From an uncultured Eubacteriales bacterium (GTDB lineage: Bacteria > Bacillota > Clostridia > Oscillospirales > Oscillospiraceae), in the NCBI GenBank assembly GCA_900550705.1, contig URTG01000030.1:1-13747 (forward strand): 13,747 nucleotides of DNA. Direction: 5' to 3'. Shown one piece after another: positions 13,189 to 13,747 of this stretch. The notes beneath the pieces are model-generated. The model was not told the origin of the DNA. It saw only the letters and a list, made by a program, of their open reading frames with translations, and did no database searches. Numbering within the stretch: the first letter of the stretch is position 1; the number at the start of each line of letters is the position of its first letter. The translations under genes and the position numbers were made by a program.

Positions 13189-13656
13189 ATGAGCGCACGC
13201 AGGAACAACGGCAAGCAGGGCAATGCGGCCCTTTGGGTCATTCTGGCCATTTTTGTCCTGGGCAACCCCATTCTGGGCATTTTTTTCCTGATTGTGGCAG
13301 GCCTTGTCTGGTATGCCAAGAAAAATCTGGCCGCCAAGGACGCCGACCCCGACCAGCCCGCCCAGCGGCAGCGGCCCACGGAAGCCCAACGGCGGCAGAC
13401 CGTTTCCTCCGCCGTTACCCCCACCGTCTTAAAGCCGAAGAAGAAGCCGGCGGTCTCCACCCCCGTCCGCACCCCGCCGCCCTCCCCCCGTTCCTCCGCC
13501 CAGCAGCACGACCACATCCCGTCCATCTGTCTGGACCAGAAGGCCCGGCTGGAGCAGCTGGAGACCCTGAAAAAAGCGGGCCTGTACAGCAACGAGGAGT
13601 ATAGGGCAAAGCGGGAGGAGATTTTGGGGAGTTATGAGTTAGGAGGGATGAGGTAG
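13189..13656 (+). CDS. Small membrane protein with C-terminal SHOCT-like motif
   Basis: I do not recognise a named gene. The 155-residue product has a basic N terminus (MSARRNNGKQ) and a hydrophobic stretch at about 13-43 that could form one or two membrane helices. A low-complexity Pro/Gln/Lys linker follows (about 50-105). The C-terminal part, QKARLEQLETLKKAGLYSNE (about 117-136) followed by EYRAKREEIL, fits the SHOCT pattern of an oligomerising helical hairpin. GGAGG lies 5 nt before the ATG. It sits 71 nt after gyrA, beyond a terminator-like stem. The last residues (YELGGMR) and the TAG stop come from the heptamer repeat, so the original C terminus was probably near EEIL. The function is unknown; SHOCT proteins are often membrane or envelope associated. 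Confidence 0.8.
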   Translation: MSARRNNGKQGNAALWVILAIFVLGNPILGIFFLIVAGLVWYAKKNLAAKDADPDQPAQRQRPTEAQRRQTVSSAVTPTVLKPKKKPAVSTPVRTPPPSPRSSAQQHDHIPSICLDQKARLEQLETLKKAGLYSNEEYRAKREEILGSYELGGMR

Positions 13657-13687
13657 GAGTTAGGAGTTGGGAGTTTTCCGGCCCTTT
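13630..13687 (+). repeat. Heptamer tandem array (right copy) with conserved flank
   Basis: Six consecutive 7-nt units of AGTTAGG type (13630-13671; e.g. AGTTATG, AGTTAGG, AGGGATG, AGGTAGG) are followed by a 16-nt flank, AGTTTTCCGGCCCTTT (13672-13687). The left-end array has the reverse complement of the same arrangement with 14 of 16 flank bases matching. The array overlaps the end of the SHOCT CDS. Confidence 0.85.
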
Positions 13688-13712
13688 CGCGGGTGCTTCT
13701 TGAACGAAGCTC

Positions 13713-13729
13713 CCCCTCATCCGCCCCTT
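13713..13729 (-). repeat. Partial copy of the gyrB-gyrA hairpin element
   Basis: This 17-nt stretch, reading CCCCTCATCCGCCCCTT, is the exact reverse complement of 10332-10348, the left arm of the multi-hairpin element. The match stops just before the adapter sequence, so the rest of this copy is missing from the contig. Confidence 0.75.
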
Positions 13730-13731
13730 TC

Positions 13732-13747
13732 AGATCGGAAGAGCGTC
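13732..13747 (+). other. Illumina TruSeq adapter read-through (artifact)
   Basis: The last 16 bases, AGATCGGAAGAGCGTC, are identical to the start of the Illumina TruSeq adapter. This is not genomic sequence and should be trimmed before use. Confidence 0.96.

Noticed and set aside
10544..13198. Long antisense ORF (884 codons) across gyrA
   Set aside because: Same artifact: low-complexity translation with no domain, complementary to a certain gene.
1..13747. A previously undescribed multi-gene defence, metabolic or mobile system
   Set aside because: Every gene except the SHOCT-type protein belongs to the conserved origin cluster in its usual order, so the novelty is limited to repeats and residue-level oddities.

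Overview
This 13.7-kb window is the chromosomal replication-origin neighbourhood of a GC-rich member of the Firmicutes. Gene order and protein sequences fit the class Clostridia, most likely an Oscillospiraceae-type gut bacterium (Flavonifractor/Lawsonibacter-like). That placement is an inference from gene order, GC-rich codon use and repeat style, not from a database match.

Layout. On the left, five genes run on the minus strand: rpmH, rnpA, yidD, yidC and jag. They make ribosomal protein L34, the RNase P protein, a membrane-insertion accessory factor, the YidC insertase and an RNA-binding KH/R3H protein. A consensus sigma-A promoter (3441-3470) reads into rpmH, and a strong hairpin terminator follows jag (72-101). 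On the right, dnaA, dnaN, yaaA, recF, remB, gyrB and gyrA run on the plus strand, followed by a small membrane SHOCT-type protein. Both gene sets point away from the rpmH-dnaA gap, so they are co-oriented with forks leaving the origin.

Origin. oriC looks bipartite. One set of DnaA-box-like sites lies between rpmH and dnaA. The second lies between dnaA and dnaN and ends in an AT-rich stretch with DnaA-trio-like triplets, the likely unwinding site. All eleven sites share a TCCACA core but none is a perfect TTATCCACA. Three pairs face each other with 5-6 bp gaps. The genes form one functional theme: initiation (DnaA), clamp (DnaN), repair at forks (RecF), supercoiling (GyrA/GyrB), plus ribosome, RNase P and membrane-insertion functions.

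Accessory sequence. The genes are ordinary and I see no new multi-gene system. The unexplained signal is in the intergenic repeats: a multi-hairpin element between gyrB and gyrA, a 22-bp imperfect inverted repeat between remB and gyrB, and heptamer (AGTTAGG-type) arrays at both ends of the window in opposite orientation. The right-hand array supplies the last codons of the SHOCT gene. The final 16 bases match the Illumina TruSeq adapter and are almost certainly not genomic, so the contig probably broke inside a repeat.
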